Below are positions 30,619 to 42,375 of a stretch of 64,000 bases of DNA, one piece after another. The first letter of the stretch is position 1. Each line of letters opens with the position of its first letter. This stretch comes from an unidentified bacterial endosymbiont (GTDB lineage: Bacteria > Pseudomonadota > Gammaproteobacteria > Enterobacterales > Enterobacteriaceae). Position numbers and translations under genes: made by a program. The stretch is taken from the NCBI RefSeq assembly GCF_918797525.1, contig NZ_OU963893.1, positions 372,001-436,000 of the forward strand, read 5' to 3'. Under the pieces are notes generated by a model. That model had not been told where the DNA came from and ran no database searches. It was given only the letters and a program-made list of their open reading frames with translations.

Positions 30619-31812
30619 GTGTTTCAGAAAGTAGACGCCTACGCCGGCGACCCTATTCTCTCCTTAATGGAGCGTTTCAAAGAAGATCCTCGCAGCGACA
30701 AAGTGAATCTGAGTATCGGTCTGTATTACAACCATGATGGCTTAATTCCGCAGTTGCGGGCCGTGGCCGAGGCTGAAGCACGCCTTAACGCGGCGCCTCA
30801 CGGCGCCTCGCTTTATTTGCCGATGGAAGGGTTAAACACGTACCGAAATACCATCGCCCCCCTGCTGTTCGGGGCCGATCACGCGGTGCTGGCGCAAAAA
30901 CGCGTGGCGACTATCCAGACACTGGGCGGTTCAGGGGCGCTGAAAGTCGGCGCGGACTTCCTGAAAAAGTATTTTCCGGATTCTGGCGTGTGGGTTAGTG
31001 ACCCAACGTGGGAAAACCACGTCGCCATTTTCGAGGGCGCAGGTTTTGAGGTGTCGACTTATCCGTGGTTCGACAGCGAAACCAACGGCGTGCGCGTGGA
31101 CGCGCTGCTGGAAGAATTGGACACCCTGCCTGAGCGCAGTATTATTCTGCTGCACCCGTGCTGCCATAACCCAACCGGAGCAGATCTAACGAATGCCCAG
31201 TGGGATGCTGTCATTGAGGTGCTGAAGGCACGTAATCTGATCCCATTCCTTGATATCGCCTATCAGGGCTTTGGTGCGGGTATGGAAGAAGACGCCTACG
31301 CCATCCGCGCGATTGCCCACGCCGGGTTGCCTGCGCTGATCAGTAACTCGTTCTCTAAAATCTTCTCCCTGTACGGCGAGCGCGTGGGCGGTTTGTCCGT
31401 GGTATGCGAAGACGCAGAAGCCGCGGGCCGCGTGTTGGGACAGCTGAAAGCCGCGGTTCGGCGCATCTACTCCAGCCCACCCGCCTTTGGCGCGCAGGTG
31501 GTGGCGACGGTTCTCGGCGATGAGCAGTTGAAAGCGAGCTGGCTTGCCGAAGTGGACACAATGCGTAACCGCATCCAGGCAATGCGTCAGGCACTGGTTA
31601 ATGTCCTGAAAGAGGCTGCTCCCGGGCATAACGTCGATTACCTGCTAAAACAGCGCGGTATGTTCAGCTACACTGGTCTCAGCGCCGCTCAGGTCGATCG
31701 GCTGCGCGATGAGTTTGGTGTGTACCTGATCGCCAGCGGCCGTATGTGCGTGGCGGGCTTGAATGCAAACAACGTACAGCGCGTGGCAAAGGCCTTTGCT
31801 GCTGTAATGTGA
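30619..31812 (+). CDS. tyrB: Aromatic-amino-acid aminotransferase TyrB
   Basis: PLP enzyme for the last step of tyrosine and phenylalanine synthesis and one route to leucine. The start is GTG 30619 ([20 protein letters not shown]), nine bases after GGAG, as in E. coli; 397 residues. The PLP lysine lies in [16 protein letters not shown] and the Asp in LDIAYQGFG. The upstream DNA belongs to the island, not to alr. A convincing TyrR box (TGTAAA-N6-TTTACA) was not found by eye. Confidence 0.97.
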   Translation: MFQKVDAYAGDPILSLMERFKEDPRSDKVNLSIGLYYNHDGLIPQLRAVAEAEARLNAAPHGASLYLPMEGLNTYRNTIAPLLFGADHAVLAQKRVATIQTLGGSGALKVGADFLKKYFPDSGVWVSDPTWENHVAIFEGAGFEVSTYPWFDSETNGVRVDALLEELDTLPERSIILLHPCCHNPTGADLTNAQWDAVIEVLKARNLIPFLDIAYQGFGAGMEEDAYAIRAIAHAGLPALISNSFSKIFSLYGERVGGLSVVCEDAEAAGRVLGQLKAAVRRIYSSPPAFGAQVVATVLGDEQLKASWLAEVDTMRNRIQAMRQALVNVLKEAAPGHNVDYLLKQRGMFSYTGLSAAQVDRLRDEFGVYLIASGRMCVAGLNANNVQRVAKAFAAVM

Positions 31813-31830
31813 GTGCTCACTTACATTTAC

Positions 31831-31849
31831 CCTCTTCCTGTGGGAGAGG
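31831..31849. repeat. Hairpin CCTCTTCC/GGGAGAGG after tyrB
   Basis: Stem of eight pairs (one G-T) with a short loop, 18 bp downstream of the tyrB stop. Member of the CCCTCTCC-type palindrome family also seen at 2956, 47673, 51829 and 55577. Confidence 0.6.
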
Positions 31850-31913
31850 TCGAATAGCCTTTTGTTCAATCGCTCAAGTTAAAACGATAATAAACTGAAT
31901 ATAAAGGAAAAAT

Positions 31914-32627
31914 ATGCGCAAGACCCTACTGGCGCTCAGCGCCGCCTGCTTATTGTTTTCGCTTAACAGCGCCGTCGTCGCTAAGGCGTCTGCACCAACG
32001 CCGCTCTATACCGGCACTTCCGCCGCGATTCTTGCCGAACAGGCTCCCATTCACTGGGTTTCGGTGGCACAGATCGAAAACAGCCTGATGGGCCGTCCGC
32101 CCCAGGCGGTGGGATTTGATATCGACGATACCGTGCTGTTCTCAAGTCCGGGCTTCTGGCGTGGTAAGAAAACCTTCTCGCCGGACAGCGAAGCCTATCT
32201 GAAGAACCCTGAATTCTGGGAAAAGATGAACAACGGCTGGGACGAATTCAGCATCCCGAAAGAGGTGGCTCGCGCACTGATCGCCATGCACGTTAAACGC
32301 GGGGACAGTATTTATTTTGTGACCGGGCGTAGCCAGACAAAAACGGAAACCGTCTCTAAAACGCTGCAGGACGATTTCCAGATCCCGGCCTCCAGCATGA
32401 ATCCGGTTATTTTTGCCGGTGACAAAGAGGGGCAGAACACGAAAATCCAGTGGCTTGAACAGAAAAGCATCAAAATCTTTTACGGCGATTCGGATAACGA
32501 CATCACAGCCGCTCTGGACGTAGGCGCCAGAGGGATCAGGGTATTACGTGCCTCTAACTCAACCTATCGACCGCTGCCGATGGCGGGAAAGTTTGGCGAA
32601 GAAGTGATAGTAAATTCTGAGTATTAA
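31914..32627 (+). CDS. aphA: Class B acid phosphatase AphA
   Basis: Periplasmic, Mg2+-dependent, HAD-type non-specific phosphatase and phosphotransferase. 237 residues with a Sec signal ([20 protein letters not shown]). The DDDD-type motifs are [19 protein letters not shown] near residue 68, [10 protein letters not shown], and YGDSDNDI near residue 195. AAAGGAAAAAT precedes the ATG. Confidence 0.96.
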   Translation: MRKTLLALSAACLLFSLNSAVVAKASAPTPLYTGTSAAILAEQAPIHWVSVAQIENSLMGRPPQAVGFDIDDTVLFSSPGFWRGKKTFSPDSEAYLKNPEFWEKMNNGWDEFSIPKEVARALIAMHVKRGDSIYFVTGRSQTKTETVSKTLQDDFQIPASSMNPVIFAGDKEGQNTKIQWLEQKSIKIFYGDSDNDITAALDVGARGIRVLRASNSTYRPLPMAGKFGEEVIVNSEY

Positions 32628-32742
32628 ACCCTGCGCGGCGGTTTGAATCTTTTTTAAGCAAATCTTACCGCGGTGGGTTTTACCTTTCGCTTTCTTGCTG
32701 CACACTTAGAAAGATTGATCTTTCATTATCACGGAGCAGCCA

Positions 32743-33165
32743 ATGTGGTATCAACAGATCCTGACATTAAGCGCTAAATCTCGTGGATTTCACCTGGTGA
32801 CGGACGACGTCATCGACAAGCTACGCGACCTGGCGAGCGTCAAAACGGGTTTACTGCATCTGCTGCTTCAGCACACTTCAGCCTCTCTCACGCTAAATGA
32901 AAATTGCGATCCCAGCGTGCGGTCTGACATGGAACGCCATTTTCTCAAGGCCGTTCCGGACAACGCCACCTATGAACATGATTATGAGGGGGCGGATGAT
33001 ATGCCTTCGCACATTAAATCTTCTCTGCTGGGCGTTTCGCTGATGCTGCCAGTACACCATGGGCGGCTGCAGTTGGGGAGGTGGCAAGGGATCTGGCTGG
33101 GAGAGCATCGCATCCACGGTGGTCCGCGTAAAATTATCGCAACGCTCCAGGGGGAACAGAGATGA
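32743..33165 (+). CDS. yjbQ: YjbQ, UPF0047 family
   Basis: 140-residue cytosolic protein of the YjbQ family. E. coli YjbQ has a weak thiamin-phosphate synthase activity that may be secondary. Conserved motifs [20 protein letters not shown] and [14 protein letters not shown] are present. GGAG precedes the start. Overlaps yjbR by four bases (ATGA). Confidence 0.93.
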   Translation: MWYQQILTLSAKSRGFHLVTDDVIDKLRDLASVKTGLLHLLLQHTSASLTLNENCDPSVRSDMERHFLKAVPDNATYEHDYEGADDMPSHIKSSLLGVSLMLPVHHGRLQLGRWQGIWLGEHRIHGGPRKIIATLQGEQR

Positions 33166-33515
33166 CTATTTCGGAAATACTTCAGTATTGCATGAGTAAG
33201 CCAGGCGCAGAACAAAGCGTTCATAGCGACTGGAAAGCCACGCAGATCAAGGTGGGTGATGTGCTCTTTGCCATGGTCAATGAAGTCGACGGACGTCCGG
33301 CAGCGTCGCTCAAAACCAGCCCGGAATTGGCTGCTTTGTTACGCCAGCAGCATCATGACGTCCGGCCGAGCAAGCATCTCAACAAGGCGCACTGGAGCAC
33401 CGTCTGGCTCGATGGCTCTCTGCCAGGTTCGCAAATTTATTATCTGGTGGATGCGTCTTATCAGCAGGCGGTTGAGCTACTGCCGGAAACGACCCGGCAG
33501 CAACTCTCCGTGTGA
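33162..33515 (+). CDS. yjbR: YjbR, MmcQ/YjbR family
   Basis: 117-residue cytosolic protein of the MmcQ/YjbR fold, with motif [16 protein letters not shown]. Its DNA-binding role is only suggested for the family. Translationally coupled to yjbQ and convergent with uvrA, whose stop is 4 bp away. Confidence 0.93.
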   Translation: MTISEILQYCMSKPGAEQSVHSDWKATQIKVGDVLFAMVNEVDGRPAASLKTSPELAALLRQQHHDVRPSKHLNKAHWSTVWLDGSLPGSQIYYLVDASYQQAVELLPETTRQQLSV

Positions 33516-33518
33516 CAA

Positions 33519-36341
33519 TTACAGTAACGGCTTGAGGAAGCGCGCGGTGTGCGAGGCTTCGCACCCGGCAACGGTCTCTGGCGTACCGGAGACGAGGATT
33601 TCACCGCCGCCGCTCCCGCCTTCCGGGCCAAGATCGACAATCCAGTCCGCGGTCTTGATCACGTCAAGGTTGTGTTCAATCACTACAATAGTGTTGCCCT
33701 GATCGCGCAACTGGTGCAGAACCTCGAGCAACTGCTGGATGTCGGCAAAATGCAGACCGGTCGTGGGCTCATCCAGAATATACAGCGTTTGCCCCGTTCC
33801 GCGTTTAGAGAGTTCACGCGCCAGCTTCACGCGCTGGGCTTCCCCACCGGAAAGCGTGGTCGCGGACTGTCCGAGGCGAATATAGGTCAGGCCTACGTCC
33901 ATAAGCGTTTGCAGCTTACGTGCCAGCGCCGGGACGGCATCAAAGAACTCGCGCGCCTCTTCGATGGTCATATCCAGCACTTCGTGGATGGTCTTGCCTT
34001 TGTACTTAATCTCCAGCGTTTCGCGGTTATAGCGTTTGCCTTTGCACTGGTCGCACGGCACGTAAATATCCGGCAGGAAGTGCATCTCAACTTTAATAAC
34101 ACCGTCGCCCTGACAGGCTTCGCAGCGGCCGCCGCGAACGTTAAAACTGAAACGTCCTGGCGTATATCCGCGTGAACGTGATTCCGGTACGCCGGCAAAA
34201 AGTTCACGTACAGGCGTAAATACGCCGGTATAGGTCGCCGGGTTGGAGCGTGGGGTGCGCCCAATCGGGCTTTGGTCGATATCGATAACCTTATCGAAAT
34301 GTTCCAGCCCGTGGATATCACGGTACGGTGCAGGCTCTGCGAGTGTCGCACCGTTCAACTGCGTCTGAGCAAGCGGGAACAGCGTATCGTTGATAAGCGT
34401 CGATTTACCGGAACCAGAAACCCCGGTTATACAGGTAAACAGGCCTACCGGAAGCGTCAGGGTCACGTCTTTCAGGTTGTTGCCGCGTGCGCCCGTCAGC
34501 TTCAGCACTTTTTCCGGATTCGCCGCTACGCGTTGTTTCGGCACTTCAATTTTACGCTTGCCGCTCATAAACTGGCCGGTCAGGGAGTCTGGCACCGCCA
34601 TAATGTCTTTCAGCGTCCCTTCCGCAACCACCTGGCCGCCGTGCACGCCAGCGCCTGGGCCGATATCGATCACGTGGTCCGCGGCGCGGATCGCATCTTC
34701 GTCGTGCTCAACCACAATCACCGTATTACCGAGGTCGCGCAGATGAACCAGCGTGCCGAGCAGACGCTCGTTGTCGCGCTGATGCAGGCCAATAGACGGC
34801 TCATCAAGCACGTACATCACGCCCACCAAGCCCGCGCCGATCTGGCTGGCCAGGCGAATACGCTGCGCTTCACCGCCGGAGAGCGTTTCTGCCGAGCGGG
34901 AAAGCGTCAGGTAGTTCAGGCCAACATTCACCAGGAACTTGAGGCGATCGCCAATCTCTTTCAGCACTTTCTCCGCGATTTGCGCACGCTGTCCGGAGAG
35001 CTTCAGGTTGTTGAAGAAATCCATCGCGTGACCGATGCTCATGTCTGAGATGGTCGGCAGCGCCGTATTTTCAACAAACACGTGGCGCGCTTCGCGACGC
35101 AGACGCGTGCCCTCACAGGTGGTGCAGGAACGGTTACTGATGAACTTCGCCAGCTCCTCGCGCACCGCGCTGGATTCCGTCTCTTTGTAGCGGCGCTCCA
35201 TATTGTGCAGCACCCCTTCGAACGGGTGGCGGCGCACGGAAGTATCACCGCGATCGTTCATGTATTTGAATTCGATGTTCTCTTTACCGGAACCAAAGAG
35301 CACTACTTTGTGCACATTCTGGCTCAGGCTGGCCCACGGTGCGTCGACATCGAATTTATAGTGCTCTGCCAGCGACTTCAGCATCTGAAAGTAATAGAAG
35401 TTGCGGCGATCCCAACCGCGGATTGCGCCGCCGGCCAGCGACAGTTCCGGGTTTTGTATCACGCGGTCCGGGTCAAAATACTGCTGAACGCCCAGACCGT
35501 CACACGTCGGGCACGCCCCTGCCGGGTTGTTAAACGAGAACAGACGTGGCTCCAGTTCGCGCATGCTGTAGCCGCACACCGGGCAGGCAAAGTTGGCGGA
35601 GAAGAGCAACTCTTCCGCTTTCGGGTCATCCATATCGGAGACCACCGCCGTACCGCCGGAGAGCTCCAGCGCCGTTTCAAAAGATTCAGCCAGACGCGTC
35701 GCCAAATCGTCACGTACCTTAAAGCGGTCAATCACCACTTCGATGGTGTGTTTCTTCTGTAGTTCAAGTTTTGGCGGATCTGACAGGTCGCACACTTCGC
35801 CATCAATACGGGCGCGGATATAGCCCTGGCTTGCCAGATTCTCCAGCGTTTTAGTGTGTTCACCTTTGCGCTCTTTAATGATGGGAGCCAGCAGCATCAG
35901 GCGTTTGCCTTCCGGCTGCGACAGCACGTTATCCACCATCTGGCTCACGGTCTGCGCTGCCAGTGGGACCTCGTGATCCGGGCAGCGCGGCTCACCCACG
36001 CGCGCATACAGCAGACGCAGGTAGTCGTGTATTTCGGTAATGGTACCGACCGTTGAACGCGGGTTATGCGACGTGGATTTCTGCTCAATAGAGATAGCAG
36101 GGGATAACCCTTCGATATGGTCTACATCCGGTTTTTCCATCAGTGACAGGAACTGACGCGCGTACGCCGAAAGCGATTCCACGTAACGACGCTGTCCTTC
36201 GGCATACAAGGTGTCGAAAGCCAGTGAAGATTTGCCAGACCCCGAAAGCCCGGTCACGACAATGAGCTTGTCGCGAGGGATTATGAGGTTGATATTCTTG
36301 AGATTGTGGGTGCGGGCGCCCCGAACTTCGATCTTATCCAT
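33519..36341 (-). CDS. uvrA: Excinuclease ABC subunit A
   Basis: Damage-recognition ATPase of nucleotide excision repair, acting with UvrB. 940 residues as in E. coli. Two ABC modules: Walker [10 protein letters not shown] (about 31) and GVSGSGKST (about 640). Two LSGGEAQR signatures and two zinc modules ([16 protein letters not shown]...CPTC and CEACQGDGV...CDQC) are present. An SOS box lies in the region shared with ssb. Confidence 0.98.
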   Translation of the reverse strand: MDKIEVRGARTHNLKNINLIIPRDKLIVVTGLSGSGKSSLAFDTLYAEGQRRYVESLSAYARQFLSLMEKPDVDHIEGLSPAISIEQKSTSHNPRSTVGTITEIHDYLRLLYARVGEPRCPDHEVPLAAQTVSQMVDNVLSQPEGKRLMLLAPIIKERKGEHTKTLENLASQGYIRARIDGEVCDLSDPPKLELQKKHTIEVVIDRFKVRDDLATRLAESFETALELSGGTAVVSDMDDPKAEELLFSANFACPVCGYSMRELEPRLFSFNNPAGACPTCDGLGVQQYFDPDRVIQNPELSLAGGAIRGWDRRNFYYFQMLKSLAEHYKFDVDAPWASLSQNVHKVVLFGSGKENIEFKYMNDRGDTSVRRHPFEGVLHNMERRYKETESSAVREELAKFISNRSCTTCEGTRLRREARHVFVENTALPTISDMSIGHAMDFFNNLKLSGQRAQIAEKVLKEIGDRLKFLVNVGLNYLTLSRSAETLSGGEAQRIRLASQIGAGLVGVMYVLDEPSIGLHQRDNERLLGTLVHLRDLGNTVIVVEHDEDAIRAADHVIDIGPGAGVHGGQVVAEGTLKDIMAVPDSLTGQFMSGKRKIEVPKQRVAANPEKVLKLTGARGNNLKDVTLTLPVGLFTCITGVSGSGKSTLINDTLFPLAQTQLNGATLAEPAPYRDIHGLEHFDKVIDIDQSPIGRTPRSNPATYTGVFTPVRELFAGVPESRSRGYTPGRFSFNVRGGRCEACQGDGVIKVEMHFLPDIYVPCDQCKGKRYNRETLEIKYKGKTIHEVLDMTIEEAREFFDAVPALARKLQTLMDVGLTYIRLGQSATTLSGGEAQRVKLARELSKRGTGQTLYILDEPTTGLHFADIQQLLEVLHQLRDQGNTIVVIEHNLDVIKTADWIVDLGPEGGSGGGEILVSGTPETVAGCEASHTARFLKPLL

Positions 36342-36428
36342 TCACCTTTCCCGGTTGGAACACGGATTGCCTGGTTTGTTTGAAGGACAAACGGCTGTCT
36401 GAAACGGCTAATTATGACACAATTTGAC

Positions 36429-36444
36429 CTGTTTGAATATACAG
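36429..36444. promoter_or_regulatory. LexA box between uvrA and ssb
   Basis: CTGTTTGAATATACAG matches CTG-N10-CAG. It is positioned as in E. coli, where it represses uvrA and lies near an ssb promoter. Confidence 0.9.
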
Positions 36445-36592
36445 TATTGGAATGCATTTTCTGATTCGTTGTGTAACAATGTCGAGTTCGCGATAGATTT
36501 CTGAAGCTGCTACGCAACTATGCAAATTGCAGCATGGAAATGGTACACTCGCGCGTTTACACTATTAAGAAACGTATTCAGGAGACACGAAC

Positions 36593-37123
36593 ATGGCCAG
36601 CAGAGGCGTAAACAAGGTGATTCTCGTCGGTAATCTGGGCCAGGACCCGGAAGTACGCTACATGCCGAGTGGTGGCGCAGTTGCCAACATTACGCTGGCT
36701 ACTTCCGAATCCTGGCGTGATAAAGCGACCGGTGAGATGAAAGAGCAGACCGAATGGCACCGTGTTGTGCTGTTTGGCAAACTGGCGGAAGTGGCCGGTG
36801 AATACCTGCGTAAAGGCTCTCAGGTGTATATCGAAGGCCAGCTGCGTACCCGCAAATGGACCGATCAGTCCGGCGCTGAGAAATACACGACGGAAGTGGT
36901 GGTGAACGTGGGCGGCACCATGCAGATGCTGGGTGGTCGTCAGGGCGGCGGCTCACCGGCCGGTGGCGGTCAGAGCCAGCAGCAGGGCGGCTGGGGTCAA
37001 CCTCAGCAGCCACAAGGCGGTAATCAGTTCAGCGGCGGCGCGCAGTCTCGCCCGCAGCAGCAGTCTGCTCCGGCGCCGTCTAACGAACCGCCAATGGACT
37101 TCGACGACGACATTCCGTTCTAA
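36593..37123 (+). CDS. ssb: Single-stranded DNA-binding protein
   Basis: Binds single-stranded DNA at forks and repair sites. 176 residues: OB fold about 1-112 ([20 protein letters not shown] ... [10 protein letters not shown]), a Gly/Gln-rich linker and the protein-interaction tip [21 protein letters not shown] precedes the ATG. Confidence 0.98.
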   Translation: MASRGVNKVILVGNLGQDPEVRYMPSGGAVANITLATSESWRDKATGEMKEQTEWHRVVLFGKLAEVAGEYLRKGSQVYIEGQLRTRKWTDQSGAEKYTTEVVVNVGGTMQMLGGRQGGGSPAGGGQSQQQGGWGQPQQPQGGNQFSGGAQSRPQQQSAPAPSNEPPMDFDDDIPF

Positions 37124-37542
37124 ATTTGCTATTTTGCTTTGTAAATCAAGTAATTAGCTCAATGCCCTGAGCTGATCACAGGCTGTTGGAGAGCGTAGTG
37201 CAAGCCTGGCTTATCCTTACCCAGTCATGGGTTTGAACCTCGAAAGAGGAAGGGGAGTGTAGCATGTCAGGAAAAGGCTGGTTGCGGGGAAATAACTTAC
37301 TTTGCGCCAGCCATTGCAATTCCCATATGGTTAAGCCTGATTGGTTGAATGATAGTTCATAGTGGGTTTCGGGATGCCTTTGTATACAAAGCAATACGCG
37401 ATTACCTAAGTTGATTAAGTAATTAACCAATATGCTAACGGACACTCCGTAGTACCCAACGTAGCTCTGTAACGGAGTCGCAATTGGCTAGTATTTATTT
37501 CACCGCACTCGCGATATTAAAAAACCGTCAGGTGCCCCCTAT
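37124..37542. other. Gene-free stretch after ssb
   Basis: About 420 bp. A leftward 89-codon frame at 37176-37445 was considered, but no motif or ribosome-binding site supports it. The right end may already belong to the IS630 fragment (readable from about 37510). Confidence 0.5.
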
Positions 37543-37791
37543 CAATTCAGTAAAAAGAAACAACGTCAATTCATTGAATATTATGAGGAACTGAAAGCCA
37601 CTGCAGGCGATGAACCGGTTCTTTTTATTGATGCTGTCCATCCGATTCAGGCCACTAAAATCAGTTATGGCTGGATACGCAAAGGCCAGAAAAAAGCAGT
37701 AAAAACAACAGGCAGCCGCACACGCCTGAATATCATGGGGGCGCTGAATCTGAAAGCACCGGAGTCTTCGTTAAAAACCATTAATGAATAA
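37543..37791 (+). pseudogene. IS630-family transposase fragment
   Basis: An open frame without a start encodes QFSKKKQRQFIEYYEELKAT, then EPVLFIDAVHPIQATKISYG, then KTTGSRTRLNIMGALNL, and ends at 37789-37791. It matches the DDE domain of IS630 transposases, including the first catalytic Asp (FIDAVHP). The N-terminal HTH domains and the later Asp/Glu parts are absent. No inverted-repeat ends were seen. Confidence 0.8.
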
Positions 37792-37902
37792 GTATCCGGG
37801 CAGGTTTCTTTCGTCCGAACAGCGCGGCCATATTGCTCAGGACATCCTCGAGTCCTGCTGACTTTCTGGACCTGATCACGGGAGACCTGATAACACGTAA
37901 AA

Positions 37903-37965
37903 CTAGAACCCCGCAGCAGCAAGCAGCGCCGTAAAGATCGGTCCCATCAGACTGGTGCCCATCAT
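37903..37965 (-). CDS. Possible 20-residue hydrophobic small protein
   Basis: An ATG-ATG start at 37965 follows a good AAGGAG. The frame encodes MMGTSLMGPIFTALLAAAGF and stops with TAG. Hydrophobic throughout, like small membrane proteins, but not recognised. It may be a leftover from an inserted element. Confidence 0.3.
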   Translation of the reverse strand: MMGTSLMGPIFTALLAAAGF

Positions 37966-38474
37966 ATTCTCCTTATAGATGGTCATACGGCCATCCGAGG
38001 CAGCCAATGACGCAAATATACCCTTTTTATCAATTAGTGCTATTACTCGGTGCGAAAAGTGCTATTTATTATTTTTGGTAATGATATTGTATTTTAATCG
38101 CGAAGCATGATTTTTCCTTCGGCTTTCTAACCGAAGATCTGAAAAAAGTATGTCCGGATCTTCCCGAGCCGCACTGTGGCCTCCACAGGGCATATCTTGT
38201 GGTCGCTGTCTCTCTCCCGTCGAGAAGTCACCCCATATGTTGTGTTTGACTTTCCCCTCGCCCTCCGGTGCTATACACCATGAAACGGACTTTAGGTAAT
38301 TTAAATTAGTGACTATATGTCTGATTATTATAATAATGCAAATTATAACATAATGGTAAAATCGCATAACAAAACTTATGGGTAATTAATAGTATGCTTT
38401 TTTAAGCTATCACCACAGCATGCCTGTCATCTATACTGATGTGCATATCATAAGTATGTTAGTGGGGGCTTATA

Positions 38475-38892
<418 letters not shown>

Positions 38893-39391
38893 CCCCAATA
38901 AAAATGGAAAGAAAATCGCCTCCATTTTTATTTGTGATACGGTAGAAGCACTTATCTAACGAACTGTTTGCTTCAATAATAACGTTGTTTTTGTGCCCTG
39001 GCGCCGCGATTCTTTAAGCTGAAAAAAAGTGTCTTCGACTTCTTCTCTGGATATGTCCGGTTGAGGTTAGCAAAGCTTAAGAATGCATTGCATCATCAAT
39101 ATGATTATTGAAGAAAAATATTTAATTTTTCCCGATGAGTCCAGTTTCGAGAAACTATCAGGCATTTTTGTCTCATGTATTGTCTGGATACTTATGCTGG
39201 CTGGTAAAAACACTGAAGCAGAACAAACACCCATAAATTATCTCCATCAACAAGTTTAATTTATTATTTAATCAACTTTCTAATAATTAATAAATACGGT
39301 GAGAAATTGAATTGTAGAAAGTTATTGCCAGCAACCATCTTCGAGGAAGATCCATCCATAAACAGTGCGTGCGCTACGTGAAAAATAACTA
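38893..39391. other. AT-rich insert between ccdB remnant and resD remnant
   Basis: About 500 bp. In F, resD follows ccdB directly. No coding sequence was recognised. A possible hairpin (AAAATGGA...TCCATTTT, 38903-38930) closely follows the ccdB stop. Confidence 0.55.
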
Positions 39392-39598
39392 ATGAACAAC
39401 GTCATTCCCCTGCAGAACTCACCAGAACGCGTTTCGTTATTACCGATCGCCCCGGGCGTAGATTTTGCGACCGCGGTAGCATTACGACGCATGGCCACCT
39501 CCACCGGTGCCACTCCTGCTTATCTTCTGGCTCCCGAAGTGAGCGCCCTCCTCTACTCTACGTCTATTAGACGTCCACCATATCACCCCCCCCCCTGA
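39392..39598 (+). pseudogene. resD: ResD (protein D) site-specific recombinase, N-terminal fragment of F type
   Basis: Encodes [20 protein letters not shown], then [20 protein letters not shown] and [15 protein letters not shown], matching the N-terminus of the F plasmid D-protein resolvase. After about residue 55 the match is lost in [13 protein letters not shown] and a stop. The tyrosine-recombinase catalytic domain is missing. Confidence 0.85.
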
Positions 39599-39765
39599 AA
39601 ACTATTGGCGAGGGCTATAAAATAGATCCGGTCAGGGATAGGGTTCCTCAGTGCCCTAATTGTCACACGATGGTGCACAGGTCGAATGAATCCAGACCAT
39701 TGTCGGTTGAGGCGCTGCAAAGCATAATCGACACAGCCAAAAAACAGGCCGGTGCTACCGGCTAG
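39571..39765 (+). pseudogene. HNH endonuclease C-terminal fragment
   Basis: A frame open from 39571 encodes GEGYKIDPVRDRVPQCPNCH then TMVHRSNESRPLSVEALQSI and ends at 39765. The CPNCH-x3-H pattern followed by LSVEALQ is the usual end of HNH nucleases of the McrA/restriction-like type. It abuts the broken resD through a C-run and has no start. Confidence 0.65.
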
Positions 39766-39940
39766 TTAACGTTACTTCTTTTATTATGCTTACGCTGGCC
39801 GCCTGGGGATTGCGTTAGCAGAAAACAAAAAAGAGCACATGTATTCCATGAACTCTTTCGTAAATGTCTCGGTTATTTTGGCTATCTTTTGCTGAGCAGT
39901 ACGCAAAGGAGGCTTTTAACATCGCGTTTCACTGAGTCTC

Positions 39941-40222
39941 TCAGGTAATGACCATCGGCCAGTCCGGTGGGGTATGGCTCATGGCTTCGACCATCACGAC
40001 TTTGATATTTTCCCATACGGTAGCGATATCCAGTAGCGTGATGCCCAGCAGGCCTGTCGCGAACCAGCACGCTGCGCCCACACCCAGCAGCGTGCTGATT
40101 ACCGCAAGACCCGCGTAGTCAGATTTACGAAACTGTATGTTTAGCGTGCTGGCTAAAAACATCAAAACCGCACTGAACAGTGGCCAGCGCAGGAGTACCA
40201 TGCTGGTGGTAATGGTTGCCAT
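39941..40222 (-). CDS. yjcB: Putative inner-membrane protein YjcB
   Basis: 93 residues from ATG 40222 (MATITTSMVLLRWPLFSAVL), with GAGGATGG upstream; an ATG six codons earlier is rejected. Three hydrophobic segments, ending SHTPPDWPMVIT. Function unknown. Same order and strand as in E. coli, next to pdeC. Confidence 0.9.
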   Translation of the reverse strand: MATITTSMVLLRWPLFSAVLMFLASTLNIQFRKSDYAGLAVISTLLGVGAACWFATGLLGITLLDIATVWENIKVVMVEAMSHTPPDWPMVIT

Positions 40223-40800
40223 AAAATCCATCCTCAACAAAAGAGACTAACTGGAATGAAACAGTGTTTCTCGTTACACGATATGTGTGAACTGTATCAC
40301 AGTTGCTGTTTTATTCGCCAGACTGTTTTTTAGTAAACTGAAGAATATATCCTTCAGGCCTGAGGCAGCTTGCGTAAGGCAAGGGGCGCTGCGTGGCCGA
40401 ACCGTGCCGGTTAAGCCTGCTCTGTGTCAGGCGCACGCGAAAAGCAAGAATCACGGAGGTATAATCAACGCTTAAAATACCTGCGAGTAGATAGCTAAAA
40501 TTTCACCTTCATTTTGTGGCTTTTTTATACTGACAGAAATTGGGCTAAATCAAGGTCCTCTGTTGCGCTATCTTAAAACGTCTTGCTTAATCTGGATAAA
40601 TATATTCCTTAATAAAAACGGAACGAATACTTTTAGTTTAACTTACGGAAAAATATTATCGTCATAACTCACTTTAAGATTTTTAATACTAAAAGTCAGT
40701 TGCTAACTTTTTATGATTCATGCAACGTAATCACCTGTTTATCAAAACATCCGGCCTTCATTACTACAGGCGTATAAAATGCAGGGATATAGGGCGGGAA
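40223..40800. other. Divergent region between yjcB and pdeC
   Basis: About 580 bp with no gene recognised. It should hold the promoters of both genes. The left half includes a GC-richer segment (about 40350-40460) of unclear origin; the right half is AT-rich. Confidence 0.5.
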
Positions 40801-42369
40801 ATGAATCATAGCGCGCGGCGCAAGATGCTCAGGGTAGTAGGGATCATCATGGTAGTTTTACTGCCGGTGATGCTCGCCCTATGGTTTGCCCAGCTAAGAG
40901 CCGTGTCGGAAACAAGTGCCCAGCTGCGTACATTCGCTGATCTGGCTTTAGGCAAAACAGAGTTGGTAATACAACAGGTTGATCTGGCGCGTGATGCTGC
41001 CGAAAAATATACGGGTGAACATTGTACTGCGAAACATCGTCAATATATGTTGAACGCTGTTCGCGCTCGCCTGTTCGTCGCCGATTTAATTTATGCAGAA
41101 GGGCAGGAATTTCGTTGTTCAACCCTACAGTCTCCGGACCTGCCTTACGTTATTTCCGCCGCAAATTTCACGCGTAAACCCGATGTCGCAATCTATTATT
41201 ATCGCGATACGCCATTTTTTTCTGGCTATAAAATGACATATATGCAGCGTGGGAATTATGTTGTTGTGGTCAACCCGCTTTCATACAGTGAGGTGATGTC
41301 GGCAGATCACTCCCTGGCATGGGGCATTTACGATACAGTGACCAATGCATTTTTTTCCGTTAGCCAGCAAGCCAATATTGCTTTATTAAATTCGATGATT
41401 CTACACAGGGAACCATCATTTCAAAAAGAAGGCCGTTTCTATACGATCGTCAATTCCGATAAACGTCCTATTGCTGCCATCGTATCGACTTCTGACAAAC
41501 GCTTTTATGGCGTTCTCTATCACCAGGCAACATTAATGCTGCCGCTAGGGATGATATGCAGCATCATCATTCTGCTGGTGTGGTCGCGTACCCAGCGTGA
41601 ACTCAACTCCCCGGGACGTTTGCTACAACGGGCGCTACATAAACGTCAGCTTTGTGTTCACTATCAACCCATTATCGATATCAAAAATAATCAGTGCGTG
41701 GGGGCCGAGGCGCTGTTGCGCTGGCCGGGATTTAACGGACAGCCGGTGATGAGCCCAGTGGAATTTATTCCGCTGGCAGAAAAAGAGGGCATGAGTGAGC
41801 GAATAACCGATTACGTGGTGCAAGAGGTGTTCAGCGATCTTGGTCATTTCCTGGCGATCACTCCGCATCTCTATATCTCAATTAACCTGTCGGCCACCGA
41901 TTTCCACTCCTCGCGCCTGATCGCCATGATTTCCGACAAAGCCCGGTTCTACAGCGTGAGCGCACAGCAAATCAAAATCGAAGTGACGGAACGGGGATTT
42001 ATCGATGTGCCTAAAACGACGCCCGTCATTCAGGCTTTTCGCCAGGCTGGCTATGAAGTAGCGATTGATGATTTTGGAACAGGGTATTCCAACCTGCACA
42101 ATCTCTATTCGCTGAACGTCGATATTCTCAAAATCGATAAATCCTTTGTTGATACCTTAACCACCAACAGTACCAGCCATCTTATTGCCGAGCATATCAT
42201 CGAGATGGCGCAGAGCCTGCGGCTTAATACCATTGCGGAAGGCGTTGAGACGGCGGAGCAGGTGAGCTGGTTACTCAAGCGTGGCGTACAGTACTGTCAG
42301 GGATGGCACTTCGCGAAAGCAATGCCGCCGCAAGAATTTATGACCTGGCAGCAGCAACCTTCACGCTGA
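40801..42369 (+). CDS. pdeC: Cyclic-di-GMP phosphodiesterase with CSS sensor domain
   Basis: 522 residues from ATG 40801, after AGGGCGGGAA; an ATG 27 codons earlier has no homology support. Two transmembrane segments (about 12-32 and 240-262) flank a periplasmic CSS-motif domain with Cys in HCTAK and FRCSTL. The EAL domain follows with EALLRWPG, INLSATDF, EVTERGF, DDFGTGYSNL, KIDKSFV and AEGVETAEQ, so it is probably active. In E. coli, DsbA/DsbB redox state of the CSS cysteines controls it. Confidence 0.93.
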   Translation: MNHSARRKMLRVVGIIMVVLLPVMLALWFAQLRAVSETSAQLRTFADLALGKTELVIQQVDLARDAAEKYTGEHCTAKHRQYMLNAVRARLFVADLIYAEGQEFRCSTLQSPDLPYVISAANFTRKPDVAIYYYRDTPFFSGYKMTYMQRGNYVVVVNPLSYSEVMSADHSLAWGIYDTVTNAFFSVSQQANIALLNSMILHREPSFQKEGRFYTIVNSDKRPIAAIVSTSDKRFYGVLYHQATLMLPLGMICSIIILLVWSRTQRELNSPGRLLQRALHKRQLCVHYQPIIDIKNNQCVGAEALLRWPGFNGQPVMSPVEFIPLAEKEGMSERITDYVVQEVFSDLGHFLAITPHLYISINLSATDFHSSRLIAMISDKARFYSVSAQQIKIEVTERGFIDVPKTTPVIQAFRQAGYEVAIDDFGTGYSNLHNLYSLNVDILKIDKSFVDTLTTNSTSHLIAEHIIEMAQSLRLNTIAEGVETAEQVSWLLKRGVQYCQGWHFAKAMPPQEFMTWQQQPSR

Positions 42370-42375
42370 TTGGCG

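Noticed and set aside
37210..37260. GGGTTTGAACC segment considered as a tRNA T-arm
   Set aside because: No acceptor stem, anticodon arm or CCA-like end could be fitted.
37176..37445. 89-codon leftward frame after ssb
   Set aside because: No homology recognised and no good ribosome-binding site; lies in a region of element debris.
38062..38367. 101-codon leftward frame before ccdA
   Set aside because: Low-complexity Ile run at the start and no motif; likely chance.
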